Below, piece after piece: positions 26,651-39,000 of a stretch of DNA of 64,000 nucleotides (position 1 is the first letter of the stretch; every line of letters starts with the position of its first letter). The DNA is taken from NCBI GenBank assembly GCA_026874595.1, contig CM049308.1, positions 81,514,124-81,578,123 of the forward strand, in the 5' to 3' direction. Position numbers and translations under genes: made by a program. The stretch is from Sipunculus nudus (Eukaryota; Annelida; Sipuncula; Golfingiida; Sipunculidae). Under the pieces are notes generated by a model that was given only the letters and a program-made list of their open reading frames with translations, made no database searches and was not told the origin of the DNA.

Positions 26651-28970
26651 AATGTGTACTCTGACTGCCTACTTACTTTGTTACAACAAGACAACTGATT
26701 ACCCCCATAAGACAACTATAACTATATATATATCATAGTGTGATGTATTATGAACATGTGGCAGATATACTACTAGGAGCCATGCTGACTCAAGGGAGTG
26801 AGCCAGAATTGTGTTAAATTTATTTTACCAGGAAACTCTGAAGAGTGAGGCGCTGGTTAGGATTAATCGTGACACCTGTTCACATTGCCCTAGCTCCTGT
26901 GCTCTCTTCCTGGTTGTCTCAAGACATTTTATTCCGACTCTGCTCCTCTCCATCACATCTTGAGAATGAAACATCTAGAAAAATGTTTAGCAGGCGCCAA
27001 AGTGCTACCCTATCCTTGGTGCAATGTGCTTGACTTGGGTTTATGCATTATCTGAGCAACATCTGTCACTTCCAGATGACTTCCGAGAGGCTTCCAAAGC
27101 ATTAAAATTAAATATGCTTGAATTTCATATATGGGAATATGTATTTGTGAAGCTTTCTGGTATGGTCAATGGAGTCTACATCTTCCCTTTTAACATGAAA
27201 AGGTGTTCATTTGTTAGTTATTTAAAAAAAAGCAGATAATCAGTTGACCGCTGTGTACTCAGCATTTGGGGTCTGGCACTAGCCCCAGACACACTAATTA
27301 CCCTGGTAGTCCTGCTCCTCATTTGCCCCCCCCCCCCCCCCCCCCCCCGTCAGGCATAAATCCCCATGATTGGCCAGATTAGGGGTAGCACACAGCCTAC
27401 TGTCCTGTAGTAGTGCAATAGTGCAAATCTACTACAAGGCAGGGAAGCACTGTACTGTTGGGAGAATGATAAGCCCCATGATTAGCCAGATCAAGGAGTT
27501 TATAGGACTGGAATATAAACTGTCAGAAGCCCCACCAGGCCCCGGGTGTCAGTCCTGCGCTAATTGCAATTAAGACCTGATAAGCCCATTGACTCTATTG
27601 TGCGTCTATTGTGCGGCGGTGTCACACGCAGCAGCTGCACTGCCTATGATAAAGCGTGTCTGCTAGATGTTTCTTCCGCGGTCCGCTGTAGCTCGCTGAA
27701 GCGGAGAGGGATATATCCAGTAACTGAGCACTAAATCACTGGAATAACATTGACCAGAATTATGAATGCGCAAATGGTTTGTTTTGTCAAGAATTATGCG
27801 CAAGAAATATATCTAGAGAGGTCTCGTGTTGAGGAATCAGTGGATCAATTTTGGGATAGATGTGGTCATTCTGCATCAACTTCTATCGAAATTCATGACG
27901 GACGACTGGTGAAAGTAAACCTTACTTTCCTTGAAAACTTCGAAATTAGAAAATTTTGGGTATCTTTTCACACTCATATTAATAATTAGCCTTGTGTTAT
28001 AGTATTCCGTTGATCATATTCTGAAGCGCATGACCGGATGACGTTAATTTTAATTGATAACAGTGAGCCATTGCCCACTCTGTCACTGACGGCGTTGTTC
28101 TCCTATTATCGCCCATATTTACCGCAGCCCAGCTATAGCTGAAGCGTCATTAGCAACGACACCTACACACAATTTTCACACACATAAGAAAATATGGTGT
28201 ACAATCTTATGATTGTTCTAATATTTACATTAAATACATTAAGTACTACCAGTGAAAAATCAGACATTAGAAACGATGGGGGTCTCCAGGAACTAACGAG
28301 CTGTTCTGAAGTCACCCCGAGGGAAGTCTCTTGTGCTGTATCAATTAGCGCCAGGCTTATCAACGGCATCTCTTTGTGCCTTAGAGCAGCGAGTTTTATG
28401 ACCCCCTGTCAGCAACATCCGACATGATACTGCAGCCCTGTAAACTCCTTGGCCAGATTATAGTTAGCAAATTGGCCTATACTGGTACAGCACAGTGTAC
28501 TGTAGTAGTAAAAATGTACAACTACAGCCTACAGGATTGGGTAGCACTTCGGCAAGTTCGGTTACTGCTGGCAATGTTGAAGTTGTCATGGTTAATGAAA
28601 GTTAAATTTTGTAAAGATAACACTGTGATAAAAGTCGTGGCACTTACATTCAGATTTAAGTAGTTTATGAGGCCGATAAACGTCTACAGTTGTAAGTTCA
28701 GCTCAGATTCTGACAGTTGTGCACTGTCATGTAGTCATATAAAAACAGCTGACCCTGGGCTAGATTCTGGGTCAGCTTGTTTTGTGTCGTCAAACTTCAA
28801 GTTTAAGTTTCACAGTTAATGGAAGGACTGCAGTGAATGGGATATAAAAAAAACATGTTGATAACAATAAATCTCAAGTCCTCTTATATGAGGCTCTATT
28901 TGATATTTAAATATTATTTGTTATGAAGGTTTTATTTTATTTTTAATCAATGCTGAGGGTGGATTCGAGA
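26651..28970. other. Intergenic region, mixed composition
   Basis: Contains the C23 run. A 77-codon plus frame at 28194-28427 begins with a hydrophobic signal-like segment (MVYNLMIVLIFTLNTLS) but nothing else supports it as a gene. Confidence 0.45.
27326..27348. repeat. (C)23 homopolymer
   Basis: 23 consecutive C residues; length is likely unstable or subject to sequencing error. Confidence 0.95.
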
Positions 28971-29119
28971 AAAAGGAAGTGTGAAAGGTGGCGACATCTA
29001 TAGTTCACTACCGATAAAGTGTATAGACTGGTACTGATTGTAAAATGTTCGATAGTTGCGTCTCAGTCACGTGTTACGAAATATATATTCCCGCGTGTAA
29101 AATGTTCCCTGTGCCGCAT

Positions 29120-29208
29120 AGACTGGTACCATGCTCTATAATGGCCCTCAGCCAAGCATAGATGATTGGCCTAGAGCAGCGGTGTCATAATAGAGCGGGG
29201 TACCAGTC
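29120..29208. repeat. 89-bp imperfect inverted repeat
   Basis: GACTGGTACCATGCTCTATA at 29121-29140 pairs with TAGAGCGGGGTACCAGTC at 29191-29208. GACTGGTAC also occurs alone near 29026. Confidence 0.7.
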
Positions 29209-29222
29209 CGGTCGGACTTTTT

Positions 29223-29263
29223 GGTCACGTGGTCCTATTTGTTTACATGACCTGGGGTCGCCA
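29223..29263. repeat. 41-bp perfect direct repeat, copy 1
   Basis: Begins GGTCACGTGGTCC and ends TGACCTGGGGTCGCCA; identical to 30156-30196, with unrelated sequence on both sides of each copy. Confidence 0.95.
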
Positions 29264-30155
29264 TATAGGTTACACCGACACATTAATTTTCCCTCTTTGT
29301 AATGTTTAACATATCTGCATATTGCTCATATACAGACCGAGATTCTTGTCATTCCTGTTTCAGTTCCAGGTCGCAAGTCTCCCGCTCTATCTATTTTTGG
29401 CCAGAAAATGCTACCATGTGTACCTCGATTTCGAGTTATAATGCAGTTCACGTCGACGCCACCAGGTGGCGTCACCGGCCGATGCGGTGGCCACGAAAAT
29501 AGGTCCCTCTGTCGGCCACCCTCTCAGTCTGGCTCTCTATTTAAGCGTTCTAAATAATCTGATGTATTTTCAGATCCAGAAACTCCTTTTCTAAATGTCG
29601 GGTGAAGATCAACAGTGACTGAGTTCAGAATTGCTGTTCAGAAATGAAGACAGTCATCCGGCAACAATATTGACTACAGACTCTTGTTTCATCAATTTCC
29701 TAGAGTCAGGTATCCATGACACTGTACTTCCAGAGTACTTTTCAGCATATTTTATTATAAACCTGACTGTCCAGGTTGGATGGACCCAGACACCAGAACT
29801 ATATTGAAAATCATGCTTTTTTTCTAAGTCTGACATAATCAGTGCATATCAGATATGTCTCCCACACAATTTGGTCTTTAATAACATATCAGGGGTATTA
29901 GATATTAGCACTTAGTAATTAGAGTGCCTCACATGTAGGAAAGTGAGATAAATTTAGAATAATTCAGAATGATATTTAATTTTTCACAGTGGCCACTGTC
30001 ATGTATACCGCACTGGATAATGGGATAGTTATAGGGCTCTAAAATATTATTTTTTAGTGATAGGGTCCTGTAACTTTGAATTCTGATAGTGCTTTCATGC
30101 CATTATAGTTTGCTTTCATGTATATAGGGGGCCCAAAAAAAAATGTGTATCTTAA

Positions 30156-30196
30156 GGTCACGTGGTCCTATTTGTTTACATGACCTGGGGTCGCCA
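30156..30196. repeat. 41-bp perfect direct repeat, copy 2
   Basis: Exact second copy of 29223-29263, 933 bp downstream in the same orientation. It contains the CACGTG E-box and a TGACCT half-site. Confidence 0.95.
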
Positions 30197-30630
30197 AGCC
30201 TGAAGGAGAGTAGTGAATGGTCTGGCTTTCTCTGGTTGGCTCTAGCCATCATGTGGTGGAGCATCAAAAACATCCCATTGTTTGATTTTTAAGTATGTTA
30301 AGCATAATTTCCAATAAAATTGACAGTATTGGTCAATAACTTTTTAAATCTATGGCCAATCAAAGAGATGTTGTCCAAATGCTTGTTTGGGACTGCTTGG
30401 TGGGGTATTTTGGGCTTCACTGCATTCGGGCCAGGATGGTTAAAAAAGGAGATACACAAGCCCCCTTTTTCTTGGTCTAGTTTGACTGAAGAAACAACAA
30501 ATTCTTAGGTAAAAAAAAGTTTAATATCAGAATTTATTTTGAAAATTATTTAAAAGAGGCCCAAACCTCAGGTGTTTTATAGATTTAATATAGGGAAAAT
30601 AAATACAGCCACGTGTCCTTTTACCGTCCG

Positions 30631-32336
30631 ATAGTCTCTCCAACAGACGCCAGGTGCCGCTACCGCTCTGCACCAGTAAAGTCTGTCACACTGCGCAGAC
30701 TCGGACTCCTCAAGAGTACGACACTGCTGTCTGGGGATTGTTGGAGTCAAAATCTGACTTCAATAATGCACCGCGCGGCATCAACATGTACACTGACAGC
30801 GGAAATACACAAGTGGTGAAAAGGAGCCAATGTAGTCCGTTAAAATGCGTTGAATTTTGTGTAAAGTAGTTCTGTCATGTAAAACGATTTTACTTTGCGA
30901 CTCTTTTGCCTTATTTATGCTGAAATACCGTGGTTGGCGTCTGATCGGCACTGCTGGACAGTACATTCCTCCATGGTACACTTTCAGTGTCTATGGCTGC
31001 GTTTGGTGTTCGTTAGACAACACTGACGTCACAAAGACGTCACAATGTTCGGTCGCGCGTCACCTTCAACTGACTGACGTCATATGTTTGACTGGCTTTT
31101 TTATTATCAGTTCTCACACAAAGAATAATTCGTAAACGCTGTAATCTGTTTTGTCATATTTTAGATTGTCTCATACAAAATCAAAACAAGGTAAGGCATT
31201 ACTTTTTACGAAGGTAGTCGGCGGAATAGCTCCTTCAACCTTTGGACAAGAAAGGTTTACACTGCTTTACACGTATGAAAAATTATCCCAGAAAAACATG
31301 TTGACACGGCTACTGGGACGTACTATAGTATATAGGTGCATAATATATACGGGGCTGAACTTCGGCAAGTTAAGGGAACCCACAATTTTAGCTCAGCTGA
31401 CGTCTGACTATTAGCTGATAAGTAACCCGGTATATATGTGCTGTAGTTATGGTTAATCGTCCGTCCGTTAATTTCGTCTTAAGAGAATTTGGTACCAGGC
31501 TATAGACACTGGTCAAGTAGTTCGGTCCTTCCCACAGTGCCCAAACAGAAGAGATTCGTTTTGAGTAGAAACGACCTCTGGCGGAAGGGTGTAGGTTACA
31601 CTGACGTAGCGGCGTGCCTGGAGATTCTGTGTAGGGATTTGACAGGACAGAGCCGAATGCAATACCGCACTTCAAGACTCTCGTAAATATTGCAGAATGC
31701 AACAGGGCAGTTACCCATTATGGTATCTGGTAATGAATCTTTTCAGCTATTTTATGACACCTGTTTTGTAAATTTAGAGCGACTATAAGCGCAACAGTGA
31801 CACGGCCAGTAAATGATGTTAAAATTCTATGAATTGTTCAGCGCAGTGCTGCCATCTGGAGCTCCCAATGAAAACAAGTTAATAACTCGAAAACCAATCA
31901 CACATGATATGTATTTCTGGGTTGAATTAAATAGTGTATTGTCCTAGGAGCTAGGAAAATATCATAATTGTGCCGGAAACAGGGTAGATATATTTTTAAA
32001 TGGACAGAGTGTTAAACATCACAAAGTGGGCTGCAGAATAGGTCGGTCTAGCCTGTATGTCTGTTATTGGACGCCATTTTTCTTAGGAACGGAAGTGTTA
32101 TTTGGCATGCGCAAGGAATCCCCCTTCTATCCCACCCTTGCAATAGACAAGCAAAAGTGGATTATTTTTGTCATAAAAACAAACAATATTGCTTACTTGT
32201 CTTTATTGGGGTATGCCGGGTCTTTGACAGGGCGATATCCATTCTGATTCACCTCAAGATGCTATAGGGAAGTTTCCAATAACAGACGTACTGGTGCAGA
32301 GCGGTAGCGGCACATGGCGTCTGTTGGAGAGACTAT
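30631..32336. mobile_element. 1.7-kb block with 55-bp inverted-repeat ends
   Basis: Left arm 30631-30686 begins ATAGTCTCTCCAACAGACGC and includes CCGCTACCGCTCTGCACCAG. The right arm 32282-32336 is its inverted copy with a few differences. TTTTACCG lies just outside both ends (30619 and 32337), possibly a target duplication or shared CCGACGG-block sequence. No transposase recognised. It contains the CRE cluster. Confidence 0.6.
31024..31082. promoter_or_regulatory. Cluster of three CRE-like sites
   Basis: Perfect TGACGTCA at 31024-31031 and 31075-31082 and AGACGTCA at 31035-31042, all within 59 bp. TGACGTCA is the CREB/ATF consensus. No gene start is recognised next to it. Confidence 0.5.
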
Positions 32337-32540
32337 TTTTACCGACGGCCAACAGGTGTTCCCGACGGCTAAACCGAAAAACCGACGGCCACCTTATTTT
32401 AACCGTTTTATTGCAATATTGAAATACCAAGGCCAAAAAGGATACCGACGGCCACCTTATGTACGTGCATCCAATACATGCTTCATGTGTTGAAAACAGA
32501 TCTAGGTCACGAGCCACACAAAATTACCGACGGTTAGGTA
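32337..32540 (+). repeat. CCGACGG repeat block, left (inverted partner at 34038-34200)
   Basis: CCGACGG occurs about five times; the segment ACCGACGGCCAACAGGTGTT at 32341-32360 is followed by CCGACGGCT and a CCACCTTATTTT box. The same order is found inverted at 34038-34200. Confidence 0.75.
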
Positions 32541-32866
32541 TAGGGATACCTCTACTAGGAAATTTATATTACAGGGCTGTAAATAGTCATTTGTGATTAA
32601 GAAATCTGAATATGCTCCATTTTAGTTTAAAGCTATATATATTTTTAAACTCCTTAATTTCGATGACAGGCTCACTAAAATGAATTTATCACCCCTGCAC
32701 ACACACCTTATCCCTGCATTTGCCACATAACACGCTTATTTAATAAGAAATGCAATTAAAGCAATAATTAATGAAAACATACAGAATATATAATGTTTAT
32801 TTTAATGAAAATAGAACATAAAATTTATAACTGACTCACATTCAACAGAAAGGATTTAAAATATCA

Positions 32867-32904
32867 TGCATGCATGCATGCATGCATGCATGCATGCATG
32901 CATG
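32867..32904. repeat. (GCAT)n microsatellite
   Basis: About nine CATG/GCAT units; the tract is fully self-complementary. Confidence 0.95.
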
Positions 32905-32934
32905 CTCAAAATGTTTCGCATTCTAGTATCGTTT

Positions 32935-32936
<2 letters not shown>

Positions 32937-32982
<46 letters not shown>
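32937..32982. repeat. (AT)n microsatellite
   Basis: About 22 TA/AT dinucleotides, 33 bp after the (GCAT)n tract. Confidence 0.95.
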
Positions 32983-32985
<3 letters not shown>

Positions 32986-33611
32986 AAAAATTAGCAATTT
33001 TACGAACTAATAATAATATCATATGAGTCCAACAGGTGCCTCGCTCATGATTTTCAGAGCCACCAAGTTTGATGCATGTGCAGTGTCCATTCTAATTAAT
33101 TACATGTAAAAATTCATATACTACGGCCTTTGATCGACTATTTTGTCTTTTTTTTAGAAAGGCCTTATTCGTAGAAGGCAGAAGCCGATAGTCAGATAAT
33201 TTTCTACTCTCTTAATATGTTTTATAATTTAAAAAGTAATTAGTTTAAGTCTACAATTTAGCTTAGCCTAATGCTACATCATGGCATATGTAATATATTT
33301 TAAGTAATATTATATTATATTTTATTGTACTTTATATGTAATTAAAATGTCCAGGGCGGAACCATAAATATATCATAAAATTAACGGTTTGGTGAAGTAG
33401 TTCTCAGCTTGCATATCATTCATGCCGCTAAAATCGGCGCGACTGTCGACGCGCTTTCATGGCGGGATATCCAACTATCGACATGGTATGTATAACGCAG
33501 GGACATCAGCAGTGGAGACAGAGGAATCTGTATATGATCTGACAATATCGACACGATATGTTCACATATACAATGCACACGCTACACCATATCACGCACT
33601 CACAAATTTTA

Positions 33612-34010
33612 TTTATTTATTTAATTTTTTGCTGCGGTCTCTGCTGTTCGGGACCTCTCTGCGTGTTTTCTTTTTTCTTTGGAGTGGTTTCTTCTCGCCG
33701 CTTGGCGTCGGGACAACGCGGGACCCATATGATGTGTGACAGAATTTACCTTTCAAACCGAAGCGGCTGTCTTTAAGAAAATGCAAGAACCGTTTTTCCT
33801 GTTCTGCTGGCGTTTTATTCTCCCACACCACTGGGCTAACGTAATGGTCTATTTATTGTTCACTCAGCACATAGTTCCCTCGGCCATAGAGGGCTCTCTT
33901 GAGATCACTGTACTGTGCTTCTAAGGTTTCGTACAGTTTCATTGTCAGTTCATACAAATTCCTCGGTTTCAACTGCAGATCGAGCTTTAGCAAGTGATTT
34001 CCGTGTGATC
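33612..34010 (-). pseudogene. Broken reading frame of unknown origin
   Basis: On the minus strand an open stretch from about 34000 reads SAVETEEFV; with a one-base shift it continues ELTMKLYETLEAQYSDLKRA and GRGNYVLSEQ, then an in-frame TAA, then VVWENKTPAEQEKRFLHFLK and a Lys/Arg-rich tail (KKPLQRKKKTRRE) ending at 33613. An inverted partial copy on the plus strand near 33510-33545 reads TSAVETEESVYDL, which supports the frame and locates the frameshift. I do not recognise the protein; a decayed transposon protein is a reasonable guess because it lies between inverted CCGACGG blocks. Confidence 0.45.
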
Positions 34011-34037
34011 CCTAGCCTGGATTCACAGCATGCAAAA

Positions 34038-34200
34038 ACCATGTAAACGGTGAAAATAAGGTGGCCGTCGGTATTTCGGTTTGGCCGTCGGTAACTCCTG
34101 GTGAAGATAAGGTGGCCGTTGGTATTTCGGTTTGACCGTCGGTAACACCTGTTGGCCGTCGGTTGCCGTCGATAGCCGTCGGTGGTCGTCGGTAAAAAGT
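34038..34200 (-). repeat. CCGACGG repeat block, right
   Basis: Read on the minus strand it repeats ACCGACGGCCAA, CAAACCGAAATACC and GGCCACCTTAT twice. It mirrors 32337-32410. One frame gives the peptide TDGQTEIPTATL twice, probably a by-product of the repeat. Confidence 0.75.
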
Positions 34201-34529
34201 CCGACCCCCGCATTGCGAGGAGACCTGCCGTTCCTGAATACACCAATTATCGACGTTGTAGGCATATGATATGAACAGTGTGAATCTATAAAGGGCATTC
34301 ACATAGCTTGAATAAGAATTATTCCAATGAGAAATTACATGCAAATAGATATTTTTTTAGAAAAGTTCGGAGCCACAAAAGAACGCGGGCTTCGCTTCTA
34401 TTGAAGAAAATATAAATCAAACTGTCTCCTTTCATTCCCTATTCTAACTCCCACTTTTCCCTATAGATGTCCCTACACCCAATTCTTCTAACATAAACAA
34501 CTACCAAGAATCAGAAGTCGCCTGGATCT

Positions 34530-34597
34530 GATATCGAACCTACGATCTCAAGAGTAGGAACCCTGCACGCTACTAAGTGAGCCGTGAAGACTAGCCG
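34530..34597 (-). repeat. tRNA-like sequence with A and B boxes (possible SINE head)
   Basis: On the minus strand ACGGCTCACTTAGTAGCGTG resembles a tRNA D-arm/A box and GTAGGTTCGATATC resembles the T-arm/B box at the normal distance. The acceptor stem is not convincing. Adjacent GTTGCGTCG/CGACGTCGACGCAAC sequence (34598-34640) forms an inverted repeat. Confidence 0.35.
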
Positions 34598-34639
34598 CCG
34601 ACGTCGACGCAACAGGTTTCAGGTTTCTGTTGCGTCGCC

Positions 34640-36077
34640 GGCCCACCAAAGGGCTAACTGGGGTTATAGCACTATACGATCTGTTACTCTTAGAAAGAAA
34701 TTAAAAAAAAAAAAATATTTCCTATGGTTTTAGCAAACCAATGTTCACATAATGTTGTATGTCGAAAGGCCTGTAATAAAAAATAACCATTCTGGAAAGC
34801 ATGAAGCACCTGTAACATCTACAACTGATAGTATTTTTCCAGAGAGAATTGAAGCATTAACAGCCCCGGTAGACATCTTGCATTTGGTGGCAGTCCTGTA
34901 TAAGGCTTTAGGCCTGTGTACTATTATGTTCATATTTTAACTTCCTTGGTGCAAAATAGGGCTGAGAAGAGAACAGTAATGTTTTCTAGTGGTCAAATAT
35001 ACAATACACATAGAACAGTGATAGGCCTAGATGTACTGAACATTAATCAATGGATATATGTTAAATCTCACAGTTGTGTATGGAGTGTTATAATCACAGT
35101 TAACTTCAGGTGCAATCTATGGACTCCACAATGCGTCAGTTGCTGAAAAAAAGCAATTTAGGAGTTCATTCTTATGGGCTACGTGAAGACGAGATATCAG
35201 CAAGAGCGAATTTTGTTCATTGATATCTGCGATTGAAGCGCCATCTATCGCGAAAATGGGAAACCATTTACTATTTGAACAGAAAAAAATTAAGCGTTAG
35301 GTGGGGGCTCCGCCCCCACACCCCCGTTCAGACGGGGAACCCAGGTTCCCCGGACCCCTCCTCCTCTAATATAATAAACTCCAGTTATGAGCAAAATTAA
35401 ATACGGGAATTCTCAGGAAAGTGATATGTATCGGTCTTTTTCAGGAAACAATTTATTATGCGACACCCGTTGTGCATAAGGTACCGGCGGTAGGCTGAAG
35501 CCCGGTTTCTATAGTTCTGCCAAAAGTGGTGAGTGGAAGGGGGAGGCCTGTGTGACTGTGTTCTCTGGGTACTCTAATGATCATGAAACATGTACTCGTA
35601 TAAAAAAAACTTTCTGTTTGTTAATTAATCCATTAATAGTTCGAAGTTTAATGTTGGAAATTTTTTTTTAGAAATAAAAACGTAATTTATTCTCCACGTA
35701 TTAATTTTTATTGGTTACCGGTATACTATATTTTGCATGTAGGTCAAGAGATTTAATTTTATTCAAGCTTGTGAAAGTTCCACATGAGTACATTCATAAA
35801 AAAATATATAGGCATTCACCTTAAGGTAAAAAAAGTATGGTTCTTAGGCACTTTTTTCATAAATCAGTGGAGGCAAGTGAATTTTTTACTTGTTTTTATG
35901 TTTGTTTCGATAAAAATGTTATGTGATCGGGAACGATTGCCAGTACCTTTCTAGCCCTGCCTGGGCTTTAGTGTATTTACGTTTACTACTAAAATGCTTA
36001 AAATAAAACGTTGTTCCATCTACCGATAGACGTAACACAGTACCAGCTCTTATCAGTAAGCCCTGTAAAGTCCGTAT
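34640..36077. other. Intergenic stretch, mostly unassigned
   Basis: Apart from the GC-rich hairpin cluster at 35301-35351 nothing is recognised. Confidence 0.5.
35301..35351. repeat. GC-rich cluster of three hairpins
   Basis: GTGGGGGC/GCCCCCAC (35301-35319), CCCCGT/ACGGGG (35322-35337) and GGGGAACC/GGTTCCCC (35334-35351). The second and third share GGGG at 35334-35337 and so exclude one another. Surroundings are AT-rich. Confidence 0.85.
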
Positions 36078-39000
36078 TAGTCCATGGGCCCAGAGCTATT
36101 TTTTTACATATTGGTACAACCCAGGGTGGCAAAACTTAAGTAGGTTTTTCTTAAAGGTCTATACCTATAGATTTTATTTTAGTATGATAATTGATCCAGA
36201 GTGGAAGTTTAGTCTTAGTTATCTGCTACTTAATGTAATGATCCAGATGGAAATTTAAACTTTGAGCTGCATCGCCTTTTCCACAGTATTTAGTTTATAA
36301 CTTCATGAATACAAAAGATATCACAACAAATTTGGTCTCAATAGATAGCAAGACCCAGGGCATTCTGAGAGTTTGTCAGATGTGGCAGTTATATACATTT
36401 ATCATCAATGGCAGCTACTGATAATTATCCCTATCTCTTAAAAATTGCTGAAAATTCGTTATCTATATTCATTTAACTAAATATTGCAGGAACTGACAAG
36501 AGTTTCGTTATTTTCTTTTATTCTTTGATACCAGTTTTTCTTAGTCTTTGTTTAATTTTTTAATTTGGCTGTGAGAGTGAGTCGTAGGTTTAATGGTAAG
36601 AGTGGGTCACACAGCTGTATTTCTGTCACAAACGACTTCGTCTATGGAGATTCCTCTGTGTTATGTAATGGGGTTGATTACATACCTAGGAGACGCAGGT
36701 GAGGTAGACACAAGGCATGGGAGACCACAGGATACAAAATAACATGCTACCACCTTGTCACGTAGGCCCAATACTAATAACATAAGACATAATAAACAAA
36801 GCCTTCAGGCCCAATGTGAACCTGTGAAATGGAATATACATAAGGTATAATGCTTACATGATAATATGCATGGCTATTTTAAACCTGAGATTAAAACCAA
36901 AAAATCACTCCTGAAATACTGGCTTGGATGTATATACAACACAAAAATGATTGCATGTGGTGCTTTCAGTCTTGTGTATGAGGAATTCATTGAGGATGTA
37001 TAGAGATGCCAAATTTCAGGCAGATATTTCAAACCACTTTCGAGCTTAGTGCACAGATGAATAAACAACAACAACAACAAAACTGCAGGTGGCACATAAG
37101 TCTTGTTTACGACGAAGCTATCCGAGATGTATAAATACGCCCAATTTCAGGCATATATAAATCAAATCAATTCTGTGAATAAGTAGGGACATTTACTGTG
37201 CAAAAATTATTGCTGGTGGCGCCATTAGTCTTGTATATGACTTGGCTATCCGAGGTGTACAAATACCAACTTATCCATAAAAATACAATAAAGCATAATG
37301 TCAGGGTGATTTATAACAAATCCTGAGAAATGAGCATGTACATACACTGTGCAAAATCATTGTAGGTTGCGACACCAGTCTTGTGTACAAGAAAGCCTAT
37401 AAATATACATGGACAGGCCAAATTTCATGTAGATACATCAAACTTTTCTTGAGCAAGGTGCACTGGGTAGACCAACTTCGCCGAAGGGAGGCAGTTGTCA
37501 ACCAAGTCAAGCTAAGTGCCACGTGCAATTCTTGCAATTACTGAACTCTTGACCTATACGTAGCCTTCGCTGACGTTTCTCTTGACCTGTTGCCTAATAT
37601 GATACAGTTGGCCGTCTGCGGAAGCTGTAATTGTCACAAACTGAAACTTGGCCTGTAGCAAACTCTGAAATAGTTGGCAGTCTGCAAAGCTATTTATAGA
37701 TATAAAATCTTGGCCTGTTGCCAAATTTGTCTATACATACTGAAAGACCTTGACTATAATGCTTTTTTTAAGCTGACATATTCATAAGATTTTTTTTAAA
37801 TCAAAATGTTTAGGATAAAAATAGAAGCCTATTGAAAGCTACATCAGAATACAGATATATTTTATTCATGGATTTATCTCAAACATAAGTTGAACATGAA
37901 CACCAATTATTTATGTTGCCTGTACAGCTTTTTTTATTAACCCACACAGTTCAGTCTGTTAATAAAATTAATCTATTAAGTTTTGTCTCACAGTCCTTTA
38001 ACTGTTAAAGGTTCAATAATTCAGGCAAAATCATTTAAGTAAACTTGAACAAGGCCACATTAAAGTAATGTTTTGCTATGAATTTGAAACAACAGTTTTA
38101 AAAAAACTGTTGCATCCCCTCAATCTTGTGGCCGACTAGGCCTATATCAGATCAACTTCAGCTTTCTATGACTCAAAAAATCAATGAACCAGTTCTATTC
38201 TTAAGCAACTGAGAGACCCCTGCAATAAGAGAACTTTTCGAAGAATTTAACCATTCGTCGGACAGTTTAATTACAAAACATTTCTAAAGTAGTGACTGAA
38301 AGAGGCTAAAATTAAAGTTTTTTTCCCCGTTAAAAAAAAACAGCTTAATATAGGTGGCGCCATAATAACCTCAATTTTAAATATGACCCATGTGACCAAC
38401 ATTTGCATTAAATCTGGTGTTGATAGCTCCTGTAATTTTAATATGCTTATTTGGCTAAATGACGAAGTTTAGCTTTCTGTAACTTCAAATAATTTCAATT
38501 CGATAACATTTGAAATCTGACTGATTCTAAATGAATAAATGAATAAAAATACCAATTTTCCGACAAATTATATGGGGTAGGGGTAGACATTAGTATCTGC
38601 CACTGATGAAAATTGTATATAACTGCCAAATTTTTCATACTGTCAGAAAGCCCTGGGTCTTAGCTATCTGTTGAGACCATATTTCTTATGATATATTTTG
38701 TATTCATGACGTTATAAACTAAATACTGTGGAAAAGTCGATGCAGCTCAAAGGTTAAATTTTACATAGGGTCACTCATACTTCATTAAAGTGTGAGCCTG
38801 AATGTCCAAAAATATTAAAAAGGGTCAAGGAAAACCAAGCTGGTAACTAAGATTAAATCAAAGAATAAATGACAATAGCGAAAATGTCATAAGTTCCTGA
38901 AATCTTGAAATAAATGAATAAAAATACCAATTTTTCAGCAAATTATATGGGGTAGGGGTAAATATTTGTATCTGCCACTGATGACAGTTGTATATTACTG

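Noticed and set aside
34012-34344. Minus frame with TDGQTEIPTATL repeats as a protein gene
   Set aside because: The peptide repeat follows the CCGACGG DNA repeat, and flanking residues show no coding character.
35301-35351. Rho-independent terminator
   Set aside because: Eukaryotic context and no U-tract; described instead as a hairpin cluster.
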